DNA from: Selenomonas sp. FOBRC6
GTDB lineage: Bacteria > Bacillota > Negativicutes > Selenomonadales > Selenomonadaceae
Assembly: GCF_000286455.1 (NCBI RefSeq)
Contig: NZ_ALKG01000044.1
Span: 1-34,425, forward strand
DNA length: 34,425 nt
Direction of reading: 5' to 3'
Part shown: positions 28,331-34,425 of the stretch, in pieces
How the letters are laid out: each line of letters begins with the position of its first letter
How positions within the stretch are numbered: the stretch's first letter is position 1
The notes under the pieces: generated by a model
Database searches by the model: none
The model's input: the letters and a program-made list of their open reading frames with translations, nothing else
Told to the model about the DNA's origin: nothing
Translations under genes and position numbers: made by a program

Positions 28331-29302
28331 CTACTTTTCCTTGAAATACTTCTCCGCACCTTCGTTCATCGGCAGGGACATGCCGTCCTTCGCCGTCTTG
28401 CGCGTGATCTGTTTGCCGACCGCGTGCGCCGCCTGCAGGCGATCGAGGTTCGAGAAGATCGCCTTCGTGATCGTGTACCCAAGCTCTTCGTTCACCGAGG
28501 GGCCTGCAGCGAGCATCGCCATGACGGAGACACTTGGCACATCCTCGTCAAAGCCCGCGTACGTGCCCGCGGGGATGACTGTCTTCGTATAGAATGGATA
28601 CTGGTCGATCAGCTTGTCTGCAACCTTCTCCTCAACGGGGAGCAGTCGGATCGGATTCTGCGCGCCGATGTCCTGCACGGACGCCGTCGGATAGCCTGCC
28701 GTGAGGACAGCGACGTCCACATTGCCGTCCTTCAGCGCGCTCGCGCCCTCGGCAAACGAGAGGAACTGCTCGTCGATATCGTCGTAGGTAATGCCGTATG
28801 CCTCGAGGATCTGCCGCGCATTCGCCTCCACGCCCGAACCGACCGCACCGACCGCGACGCGTTTGCCCTTCAGATCCGCAAGGCTCGTGATGCCGGAGGA
28901 GCGGAGCGCGACGAATTGGCAGGTCTCGGGATAGAGCGAAGCAATCCCCTTCAGCCCGTCGACCTTCTTGTCCACGAACATCTCCGTGCCGTTTGCCGCG
29001 TAGTATGCAATGTCGTTCTGCACCGTCGCAAGGTCGATCGTCCCGTCACCAAGCATATTGACGTTGGCAACGGACGCGCCCGTGCTCTGCGCACTCGCCT
29101 CCGTACCGGGAATCTCCTTGGTCAGGATCTCGGCAATCGCGCCCCCGATGGGGTAGTACGTGCCCGCTGTGCCGCCCGTACCGATGTTGATGAACTTCTT
29201 GCCCTCCACGCCGGAGTTGCCATTGCATCCTGTGAAGAGTACCGCCGCTGCAGCGAGGACTGCGCCCGCCGCAAAAACTTTCTTTACGGTCGAAATCTTC
29301 AT
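28331..29302 (-). CDS. TAXI-family TRAP solute-binding lipoprotein, copy 2
   Basis: A 323-residue paralogue of the next gene, with lipobox LFTGC (C26). It shares the INIGTGGTAGTYYPIGGAIAE start and near-identical blocks throughout (STGASVANVNML, FAEGASALKDGNVDVAVLTA, PVEEK, FSNLDRLQAAHAVGKQIT). ATG 29302 follows AGGAGG by 8 nt. It has its own promoter and no permease of its own, so it probably shares the TRAP permease at 24720-26639. The duplication may widen substrate range or raise dosage. Confidence 0.94.
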   Translation of the reverse strand: MKISTVKKVFAAGAVLAAAAVLFTGCNGNSGVEGKKFINIGTGGTAGTYYPIGGAIAEILTKEIPGTEASAQSTGASVANVNMLGDGTIDLATVQNDIAYYAANGTEMFVDKKVDGLKGIASLYPETCQFVALRSSGITSLADLKGKRVAVGAVGSGVEANARQILEAYGITYDDIDEQFLSFAEGASALKDGNVDVAVLTAGYPTASVQDIGAQNPIRLLPVEEKVADKLIDQYPFYTKTVIPAGTYAGFDEDVPSVSVMAMLAAGPSVNEELGYTITKAIFSNLDRLQAAHAVGKQITRKTAKDGMSLPMNEGAEKYFKEK

Positions 29303-29345
29303 GATCCGTTCCTCCTAACGACACGATTCAGTTCTCAAAATCATC

Positions 29346-29398
29346 TCACAAATTGTGATCTGTAACTGTATTCTAGCACAAAAAATCCATGCATACAA
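29346..29398 (-). promoter_or_regulatory. promoter and operator-like palindrome of TAXI copy 2
   Basis: On the minus strand TTGTAT (29398-29393) lies in the loop of the terminator at 29382-29410. After 17 bp comes TAGAAT (29375-29370). A perfect 13-bp palindrome TCACAAATTGTGA (29346-29358) follows just downstream of the predicted start, where a repressor would act. Confidence 0.45.
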
Positions 29399-29410
29399 GG
29401 CATGGATTTT
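29382..29410. terminator. terminator after the pyridoxamine-oxidase-fold gene
   Basis: An 11-bp perfect stem (AAAATCCATGC at 29382-29392 with 29400-29410) has T-runs on both sides. It lies 38 bp after the stop codon of the gene at 29448-29822. Confidence 0.75.
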
Positions 29411-29447
29411 ATTATTTTTCGGTATGCTATTTTGTATCCAAGGAGGC

Positions 29448-29822
29448 TCAGAGGGTCTGTTTGCAGGATTCCGGCGTAAAGATCAGCACGCGATTCGCGA
29501 AGGAACATTTCTCCTTCATCTGATCGAACAGTGCACCGTCCTTGCGGAACTCCGCCGTGCCCGTCAGGAGGAAGCCCGTGCCCATCCCACGATGCCCTTC
29601 TACCTCGTGGCTACCGAGCGTCACCGCAAGGCGCGGATGCTCCGCCGCATTGCGTTCGGTCTTGCGGAAGCCGTAACAGGGAATCAGGATCTTCTCGTCC
29701 TCTGTCACGATCAGGTACTTGTTCCATGTGTTTGCGATATGCGCCTCGTTCTCGGGGGTTACCGATGCGATCGACACAATGCCGTCGTGCTTCAGGCACT
29801 CAAAAAATACTTCTGTCAGCAT
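29448..29822 (-). CDS. pyridoxamine 5'-phosphate oxidase-fold flavin-binding protein
   Basis: A 124-residue split-barrel protein of the PNPOx-like family, which bind FMN, F420 or haem. The start MLTEVFFECLKHDGIVSIASV, the KYLIVTEDEKILIPCYGF beta hairpin and the GTGFLLTGTAEF strand are typical. It is too short and divergent to assign as PdxH. ATG 29822 follows GAGAGGAG. The gene follows the 137-residue hypothetical after 16 bp, so the two are likely cotranscribed. Confidence 0.85.
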   Translation of the reverse strand: MLTEVFFECLKHDGIVSIASVTPENEAHIANTWNKYLIVTEDEKILIPCYGFRKTERNAAEHPRLAVTLGSHEVEGHRGMGTGFLLTGTAEFRKDGALFDQMKEKCSFANRVLIFTPESCKQTL

Positions 29823-29838
29823 ATTCTCCTCTCTTCAT

Positions 29839-30252
29839 TCAGTTCTTCACGATTTCCGCCGTCTCACCGTTCGCCTTGGCACGTGCAATGCAGCCTTTGA
29901 GGCGTTCGATGTTCTTCACGTGCAGGTCGATGGCGAAGCGGATGCGCTTCTTCTCCTCCTCCGTGAACTCCGGCTTTTCGTAGGCGGTGCGGATGCGCGA
30001 GAGACGTTCCTCCACGTCGCGCAGCTCGTCCTCCATCGGACGCACATGCTGGAGCGCACAGCCGTAGACGGCGCGCATGGCGTCCTCGACGTACTGTGCG
30101 TAGCCCGGCTCGCCCGAGACCTTCTCTAGCCACTGTGCGACATGGTGAATCACATCGTAGGGCGACTCACCGCCGTGGATCATGGAGACGATCTCCATCT
30201 TGACCTGCTGCTCGCGCCCGTGCGGCTGGCGGATCAGATCCTCGTCCGCCAT
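29839..30252 (-). CDS. unrecognised 137-residue helical protein
   Basis: The sequence is all-helical and highly charged with no signal peptide or membrane helix; residues about 80-130 (EELRDVEERL...KNIERLKGCIARAK) likely form a coiled coil. The ATG at 30252 overlaps the stop of the carbonic-anhydrase-like gene (TGATG) and has AAGG 8 nt upstream; a TTG one codon earlier is less likely. I do not recognise the family. Coupling to the gamma-carbonic-anhydrase-like gene suggests coordinated expression only. Confidence 0.78.
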   Translation of the reverse strand: MADEDLIRQPHGREQQVKMEIVSMIHGGESPYDVIHHVAQWLEKVSGEPGYAQYVEDAMRAVYGCALQHVRPMEDELRDVEERLSRIRTAYEKPEFTEEEKKRIRFAIDLHVKNIERLKGCIARAKANGETAEIVKN

Positions 30253-30821
30253 CAAATGACCTTCTCGCCGTGGAAGCGCTCACCGCCAATCTCGGGGTAG
30301 ACGCCGTACTCGACTGCCCACTCGCATTTGTACTTAAGTGCCTGTGCGTGGATCGTCGCAATGCGGTCGATATTCTCCCGTACAATCTTCGCCGGCACAC
30401 CTGCAACAAGCGAATTTGGCGGAATGACGGCATTCTCCTTGACGACCGCACCTGCGGCGATGATGGATCCACGCCCGATCTTTGCCCCCGTCAGGATAAC
30501 CGCGCCCATACCGATGAGAACGTGATCCTCGATCTCGCAGCCGTGGACGCACGCACTGTGCCCGACGGTCACATAGTCCCCGATGATGCAGGGGTTGTCA
30601 TCCGCAACGTGCAGACAAGTGAGATCCTGGATGTTCGTGCAGTCGCCGACCGAGATGTAGTTGACATCACCGCGTGCGACCACCCCCGGCCAGAGGCTCG
30701 CGTACTGTCCGACGCGCACATCGCCCGAGAGGAATACCTGCGGGGCGACGAACGCCTCCTCGTGAATCTGCGGCGTGATGCCGTGAAAGCTGGGGAATCC
30801 GTCCCCTTTGAATGTAAACAT
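30252..30821 (-). CDS. gamma-carbonic-anhydrase-family hexapeptide protein
   Basis: A 189-residue left-handed beta-helix protein of the YrdA/PaaY type. Hexapeptide repeats run from LSGDVRVGQYASLWPGVVARGD to IIAAGAVVKENAVIPPNSLVAG. The three metal-binding histidines are present in TCLHVADD and VGHSACVHGC. Family members form zinc- or iron-binding trimers; some hydrate CO2, others are thioesterase-like or of unknown role. ATG 30821 follows AAGGAG with proper spacing. Much longer open sequence upstream in this frame is not coding. Confidence 0.93.
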   Translation of the reverse strand: MFTFKGDGFPSFHGITPQIHEEAFVAPQVFLSGDVRVGQYASLWPGVVARGDVNYISVGDCTNIQDLTCLHVADDNPCIIGDYVTVGHSACVHGCEIEDHVLIGMGAVILTGAKIGRGSIIAAGAVVKENAVIPPNSLVAGVPAKIVRENIDRIATIHAQALKYKCEWAVEYGVYPEIGGERFHGEKVI

Positions 30822-30873
30822 GAAATATCTCCTTATAACTATCCAAACAGAAAGAGTATACCTGAGCGAACCT

Positions 30874-31932
30874 TTACCCCTTCGCCTCGAATGGCTCCCC
30901 GCCGTGCGCGGCATGGTAGTAGCGATGTGCGGCAGTAAAGACGGCGGCGGCGTTCGGTGCAATCGTGCGCACAGGCACGCCGTCCGACTCCGCTCCCTTT
31001 TTACGGCGCACGCCGTGCGCCTCCTCCTCGGCAGCATCCTGCGCCGTGTTCGGGAGATTCTTGTACTCCTCGGAGTTTGCATACTCCATCCACTCACGCT
31101 GCAATGCGCGCAGGAGGTAGACCTTCTCGTTGTCGAGCGGGGAGAGTTTCCCCGACTCCTGCGCCTGACGAAGCATATCGTCCAGCTCCTCCGAAGAGAG
31201 CACACGACGGTTGCCGTAGGCATCGCGCGTCGCGGGGCCGGGTTGGAAACCTTCTTTCTTATGATCCGCCTCTCCCGCATGGCTGTCACTGGACGCCTCA
31301 CCCGCGTGCGCGTCGGCACCGCTCTCCGCAGTACCTTGCGCGGCGAGGGCATCACGTCCGAGCGCGCCCTGCATCTCTCCCGACGTAGGCGCGGCAGCAT
31401 CCCCTTCGGCAATCGGCGCATCGAGTGCGTCACCCGTAGCCTCCACACCGCCCGCCGTCATGACGGATGCGCCTGCTCCCTCGGCAGACCCGCCGCCCAC
31501 ATTGCTGAAGTTCGGCGATGCCCCGCCGCCCTTCTGCATCTCCGAGAGCACAGCGATATTCGCCTGTGCCACGGCGCGCAGCGCCTCGTCCTTCGTCTTG
31601 GCGTTCCTGAGCGCACGTGCCAGTGCCTCACGCCGCTCCTCGATCCGCGCCACCTTCTCGTAGAGGTCGGGATTGTTGTCCTTCAGATACTGCTTGTCCG
31701 TCGCGGAGAGCTTCTGCCCCTGCCGCAGCTTCTGACGAATCTGCATCTCGCGGTTTGCATCCGCCTTCTGCGTCTTTTGCAGCGTCGATGATGTCAGCTT
31801 GTTCTGCTGCACCGTTTTGCCCATCGCCTCCGCGAGACTCTGCCCCGTCTTGATGCGGTACTTCATCTCGCGCCTGAGACTCTTCAGCTGCGCATAGTCG
31901 CTGATTCTTCCGATTCCCTCGAAAAGTGCCAT
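30874..31932 (-). CDS. unrecognised 352-residue protein with helical ends and low-complexity middle
   Basis: ATG 31932 follows GGAGG; an in-frame ATG at 31995 lacks one. There is no signal peptide. Residues 1-120 are charged and helical (LRREMKYRIKTGQSLAEAM, QKLRQGQKLSATDKQYLKDN). Residues about 130-240 are rich in G, A, S, E and D and likely disordered, with an HAGEASSDSHAGEAD repeat. The C-terminus is again helical and ends with HRYYHAAHGGEPFEAKG. I do not recognise it. The layout, folded ends joined by a flexible linker, resembles the other unknown at 19909-21375 only in general character. Confidence 0.8.
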   Translation of the reverse strand: MALFEGIGRISDYAQLKSLRREMKYRIKTGQSLAEAMGKTVQQNKLTSSTLQKTQKADANREMQIRQKLRQGQKLSATDKQYLKDNNPDLYEKVARIEERREALARALRNAKTKDEALRAVAQANIAVLSEMQKGGGASPNFSNVGGGSAEGAGASVMTAGGVEATGDALDAPIAEGDAAAPTSGEMQGALGRDALAAQGTAESGADAHAGEASSDSHAGEADHKKEGFQPGPATRDAYGNRRVLSSEELDDMLRQAQESGKLSPLDNEKVYLLRALQREWMEYANSEEYKNLPNTAQDAAEEEAHGVRRKKGAESDGVPVRTIAPNAAAVFTAAHRYYHAAHGGEPFEAKG

Positions 31933-32027
31933 AACATTACCTCCGTGTAATGTATTTTCCATATAATATCCATCGACAGCAAATGCCTCCTGCATAAGCC
32001 GTCTATATATTCTAGCGCATTTTGGGC

Positions 32028-32057
32028 AAAAAGAAAAGCTGGTGAATGCACCAGCTT
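32028..32057 (-). terminator. terminator of the 6S RNA candidate
   Basis: On the minus strand a perfect 9-bp stem AAGCTGGTG/CACCAGCTT (32057-32036) with a 4-nt loop is followed by TTCTTTTT. It directly follows the closing stem of the RNA. Confidence 0.82.
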
Positions 32058-32246
32058 CGATTTCCTGCCGTCATTTGGTCGTCTATGCACAATATATATT
32101 AAAGATTCCGTCGTGCAGACACTAATCATCCCGCCAAGTCCCGAGGTACTCCCTCACCAAGGCCGGCTAATCGTTCCAAAAGTGCGTGCACCGCCCCCGT
32201 CGTCCACGGCGAACACCCGGTGCATCGTGCAGGCAGGAAATTTATG
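32058..32246 (-). ncRNA. ssrS: candidate 6S RNA
   Basis: An RNA of about 189 nt that binds sigma-70-type RNA polymerase holoenzyme by mimicking an open promoter. The ends pair (TTTCCTGCC complement at 32232-32240 with 32061-32069). Moving inward, on the minus strand, AUGCAC/GUGCAU, CCGU/ACGG, GUGCA/UGCAC and CACU/AGUG form a rod, and then a large central bubble opens. The apical part UUGGUGAG...CUCGG closely resembles the corresponding part of E. coli 6S as I remember it. It has its own promoter and terminator and no reading frame. The fold was done by hand. Other structured RNAs (SRP RNA, RNase P RNA, tmRNA) lack their signature motifs here. Confidence 0.68.
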
Positions 32247-32252
32247 GATGTA

Positions 32253-32281
32253 AATTTATCATATTCCCTGCCTCATTGCAA
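32253..32281 (-). promoter_or_regulatory. promoter of the 6S RNA candidate
   Basis: TTGCAA (32281-32276), a 17-bp spacer and TAAATT (32258-32253) lie on the minus strand, giving a start near 32246. The -35 hexamer is the same as that of the locus 1 antisense promoter. Confidence 0.5.
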
Positions 32282-32330
32282 TAGCCTGTGTCTGTTTTAG
32301 AAAAAATTTTTCTCATTCTAAAAAAAGGGA

Positions 32331-32359
32331 TTGACATGTCGTCCCATCAAGCGCAAAAT
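32331..32359 (+). promoter_or_regulatory. promoter candidate of the chemotaxis receptor gene
   Basis: A perfect TTGACA (32331-32336) and a weak CAAAAT (32354-32359) are 17 bp apart. No convincing sigma-28 (flagellar) promoter was seen. Confidence 0.38.
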
Positions 32360-32438
32360 ATTTACGCATATATATGGTATCACAGTGCGTGAGAACACGC
32401 AGGAATGTGACCGAGGAAAGGAAACGAGGAGGATTTTT

Positions 32439-34133
32439 ATGGGACAGCGAATGCCCATCGGGCTGCAGCTCACGGGGCTCGTCGGCAGTGTGATCGCACT
32501 GATGATCGTGCTGCTCGCCGTCGTGCTCTATGAGTTCAAGACGACCAGTGCGGACTATCAGCATCTGCTCTCCGTTACGGTCAAGAACAGCATCACGCTG
32601 CTCGAGGCGGAGGATGACTTCCATCAAGGGCTAAGCGAGCTGCGTGGCTACATCATCACGCGCGATCCGAACCGCGCGACAGACACGGAGAACGCGCTCA
32701 AGAAGGCAGACGAGCGTATCAGCACTTTCGCCGGGAACGCCGTCAACCCCGAGGCAAAAGCACGCGGCGAGGAACTGCGCACGGCAGTTCACGACTACAC
32801 TGAACAGACGAAGACCATCATCTCCCTCTACGAGCGCAACGATATTGAGACTGCAACTGCTGCCTCCACGGAGCTGCGCAAGAAGACGGATGAGATCGAT
32901 GCGCTCTTCAATAAGGCTGCCGATAGCCAGACCTCGGTACAGGAGCAGCAGCTTGAGAAGCTCAACAGCAACGTCGACCATATCTTCATCATTGTCCTCG
33001 TCATCAGCATTGTGGGCATCATCGGCATCGGCGCAGCCGCGACATGGTACGCACGCCGCCTCGCGAACCGTCTCGTCAAGCTGCGCGGTGATGTTGGAAA
33101 GCTTGGCAAGCTCGATCTTTCCTTCCAAGGCACACGCGCGACATGGAACGACGAGATCGGCGACATGGCAAACGAACTGCTTGAGATGAAGGACGCTCTC
33201 CATCACATCGTCCGCTCCATCCAGACCGAGGCGGACAACCTCTCGAAGGAGAGTGACTCGCTCTCGAGCTCCGTCCAGTCGCAGATGCAGGTCTCCGAAA
33301 GCATTGCACACACGATTACGGACGTTGCCTCTGATGCCTCGCACAACAACGACAGCATCGGCGAGATCTCGACCGCCATCGAGCAGGTCAGTGCGCGCAC
33401 CGAGGAGATGAGCGCGAGCGGCGTCCACGCAAACCAGACGGCAAGTGACGCTGTCGAGGACGCAAATCAGGGCATGAAGTACATTCATCAGCTCGTCCAG
33501 CAGAACGCGACCGTCAGCGACTCCATGACCGAGATCTCGCGCGTCTCGGAGAAGCTCGTCACGGGCTCCGACGCCATCAAGAACGTCGTCACCACCATCC
33601 GCGAGATCGCGGGTCAGACGAACCTCCTCGCCCTCAACGCAGCCATTGAGGCGGCGCGTGCTGGTGAGGCGGGACGCGGCTTTGCCGTTGTCGCCGAGGA
33701 AGTGCGCAAGCTCGCCGAGCAGAGCTCTGCTGCGACGAACGAGATCGAACAGACGATCAGCCAGATGATCGAGAGCATCCAGTTCGCCGCCGGCGCAATT
33801 GCAAACGCCGAGGAAAAGGTTGCAGCGAGCAAGGAGGTCACAGTCGAGACGGAGAAGAGCTTCGACTCCATCCAGAAACGTCTCGACGACGTACGCAACA
33901 GCATCGCACACATCAGTCAGGCGGTCGACCACACAGCACAGGATATGCAGGATGTCGTCGGCAACGCGCAGAACATCAGCGCTGTCGCCGAGAAGACGGG
34001 CGCGAATGCCGAGACCGTCGCCGCCGCCTCCGAGGAGCAGAGCGCGAGCCTGCACGACGTGAGCGACAGCGCCGAATCCCTCGCGCAGACTGCCGGCAAG
34101 CTCAACGAAATCACGTCGAAGTTTAAGCTGTGA
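32439..34133 (+). CDS. methyl-accepting chemotaxis protein
   Basis: Membrane chemoreceptor of 564 residues that controls CheA. The first membrane helix is at about residues 9-31. An extracytoplasmic four-helix-bundle-type sensor of about 150 residues and a second helix near 182-203 follow. A HAMP domain comes next, then a long cytoplasmic coiled-coil hairpin with the conserved tip (about 388-430) containing [18 protein letters not shown] and [17 protein letters not shown]. There is no C-terminal pentapeptide tether for CheR. ATG 32439 follows AGGAGG; the in-frame upstream extension is rejected. The signal sensed is unknown. Confidence 0.96.
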   Translation: MGQRMPIGLQLTGLVGSVIALMIVLLAVVLYEFKTTSADYQHLLSVTVKNSITLLEAEDDFHQGLSELRGYIITRDPNRATDTENALKKADERISTFAGNAVNPEAKARGEELRTAVHDYTEQTKTIISLYERNDIETATAASTELRKKTDEIDALFNKAADSQTSVQEQQLEKLNSNVDHIFIIVLVISIVGIIGIGAAATWYARRLANRLVKLRGDVGKLGKLDLSFQGTRATWNDEIGDMANELLEMKDALHHIVRSIQTEADNLSKESDSLSSSVQSQMQVSESIAHTITDVASDASHNNDSIGEISTAIEQVSARTEEMSASGVHANQTASDAVEDANQGMKYIHQLVQQNATVSDSMTEISRVSEKLVTGSDAIKNVVTTIREIAGQTNLLALNAAIEAARAGEAGRGFAVVAEEVRKLAEQSSAATNEIEQTISQMIESIQFAAGAIANAEEKVAASKEVTVETEKSFDSIQKRLDDVRNSIAHISQAVDHTAQDMQDVVGNAQNISAVAEKTGANAETVAAASEEQSASLHDVSDSAESLAQTAGKLNEITSKFKL

Positions 34134-34144
34134 ATGTGCAGGAC

Positions 34145-34173
34145 TTGAAATACACCCGAAGCTGTGCTATACT
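34145..34173 (+). promoter_or_regulatory. promoter for the facing RNA (locus 2)
   Basis: TTGAAA (34145-34150), a 17-bp spacer and TATACT (34168-34173) begin 11 bp after the chemoreceptor stop codon. The predicted start is near 34180. Confidence 0.58.
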
Positions 34174-34179
34174 GTAGAC

Positions 34180-34256
34180 ACAGTGAAACGAAGACAATCC
34201 GACACTTGCACCGCAAAAATCCCCTGCAGATTAGTCACCTGCAGGGGATTTTTGTG
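34180..34256 (+). ncRNA. candidate antisense antitoxin RNA, about 77 nt (locus 2)
   Basis: Predicted from the promoter at 34145-34173 to the terminator at 34214-34254. Its first 30 nt (34182-34212) are largely complementary to the start region of the peptide mRNA made from the opposite strand, and its 3' half is the shared terminator. The plan is the same as that of the RNA at 11709-11775. The ends are estimates. Confidence 0.55.
34214..34254. terminator. bidirectional terminator (locus 2)
   Basis: A perfect 16-bp stem (CAAAAATCCCCTGCAG at 34214-34229 with 34239-34254) has T-runs in both directions. It ends the facing RNA and chemoreceptor transcripts on the plus strand, and the small-peptide mRNA on the minus strand. 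Confidence 0.92.
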
Positions 34257-34308
34257 TGTATTCACGAATAGTCAGTCCGCTCCTACACAAACCAGAATGA
34301 AGCTGTCG

Positions 34309-34392
34309 CTAACGGATGCGCTCGTAGATATACGCAGCGATCAGACTCGCTGCGATACCTACCGCTAGTGAAACGAGAACCTCCAACATCAT
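34309..34392 (-). CDS. 27-residue membrane peptide, candidate Fst-like type I toxin (locus 2)
   Basis: ATG 34392 (or the next codon, ATG 34389) follows GGAGGGAGG. The peptide starts MMLEVLVSLAVG, has a single hydrophobic span and ends AAYIYERIR. It aligns without gaps to the locus 1 peptide over 25 residues, with L, E, L, A, A, Y and I identical and most others conservative. An 8-bp perfect hairpin (34333-34340 with 34347-34354) lies inside the coding region, as in locus 1. In the leader TCCCT can pair with AGGGA of the ribosome binding site. Its own promoter would lie at or beyond the window end. Confidence 0.65.
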   Translation of the reverse strand: MMLEVLVSLAVGIAASLIAAYIYERIR

Positions 34393-34425
34393 ATGCACCT
34401 CCCTCCACCTATCGTTAGGGAAGCA

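Larger units (their letters stand above)
34182..34399 (+). repeat. direct repeat pair linking the facing RNA and the peptide start region (locus 2)
   Basis: The stretch 34182-34212 recurs at 34367-34399. Shared blocks in order are AGTGAAACGA, AC, TCC, ACA and TGCACC, about 24 matches over 31 positions with small gaps. The second copy covers the end of the ribosome binding site, the ATG and the first nine codons of the peptide gene. Confidence 0.7.

Noticed and set aside
28174-28359. 62-residue extension of the first TAXI binding protein
   Set aside because: It would place residues ahead of a perfect lipoprotein signal peptide, and GGAGGG fits only ATG 28173.
32331-32438. 36-residue extension of the chemoreceptor
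   Set aside because: It begins at the promoter -35 itself; AGGAGG and the first membrane helix fit ATG 32439.

Overview
The window looks like a chromosome segment of a GC-rich, diderm Firmicute of the class Negativicutes, most likely Selenomonas or a close relative. The basis is the style of the RpoB and RpoC proteins, the TAXI-type TRAP transporter with a DUF1850 partner, the Bacillus-like rsmI/metG/tatD order and AGGAGG-type ribosome binding sites. This is recognition by eye, not a database result. Most genes are ordinary housekeeping, transport and signalling genes.

Layout. 1-4521 (minus): tatD (cut by the window edge), metG and rsmI, with an AAA ATPase/nuclease-like gene carrying its own promoter and palindrome set between rsmI and metG. 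4631-10839 (plus): an OmpR-type response regulator and sensor kinase, a lone rfbD, the Na+/serine-threonine symporter sstT and a secreted tannase-like hydrolase. 10847-19831 (mainly minus): bioY, then rpoC and rpoB with a leader that holds a small ORF and an attenuator-like hairpin. 19862-22568 (minus): an unrecognised 488-residue protein with a 66-bp in-frame repeat, then the wreck of an iron-type ABC importer in which a deletion joined permease to ATPase. 22677-23475 (plus): a DUF3153-like lipoprotein. 23506-29410 (minus): two tandem TAXI solute-binding lipoproteins, DUF1850, the fused TRAP permease and a translationally coupled YwqG-like gene. 29448-32281 (minus): a pyridoxamine-oxidase-fold protein, two unrecognised proteins, a gamma-carbonic-anhydrase-like protein and a candidate 6S RNA. 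32331-34425: a methyl-accepting chemotaxis protein (plus) and a tiny membrane-peptide gene (minus).

The most interesting content is a pair of very small loci, at 11524-11809 and 34145-34425, with the same plan. Each has a 27-29 residue membrane peptide and a facing promoter that would make an RNA of about 70 nt. The two transcripts share a bidirectional terminator. A direct repeat makes the 5' part of the facing RNA complementary to the translation start of the peptide mRNA. This is the plan of par/Fst-type type I toxin-antitoxin systems. The peptides align without gaps, and both facing RNAs sit directly downstream of, and on the same strand as, a large conserved gene (rpoC; the chemotaxis receptor gene). 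I know of no description of this family in Negativicutes, but I could not search.

Regulation is often visible: several promoters have 17-bp spacers. Three overlap inverted repeats or terminators (the ATPase gene, sstT, the second TAXI binding protein). The ABC importer remnant keeps a Fur-like box.
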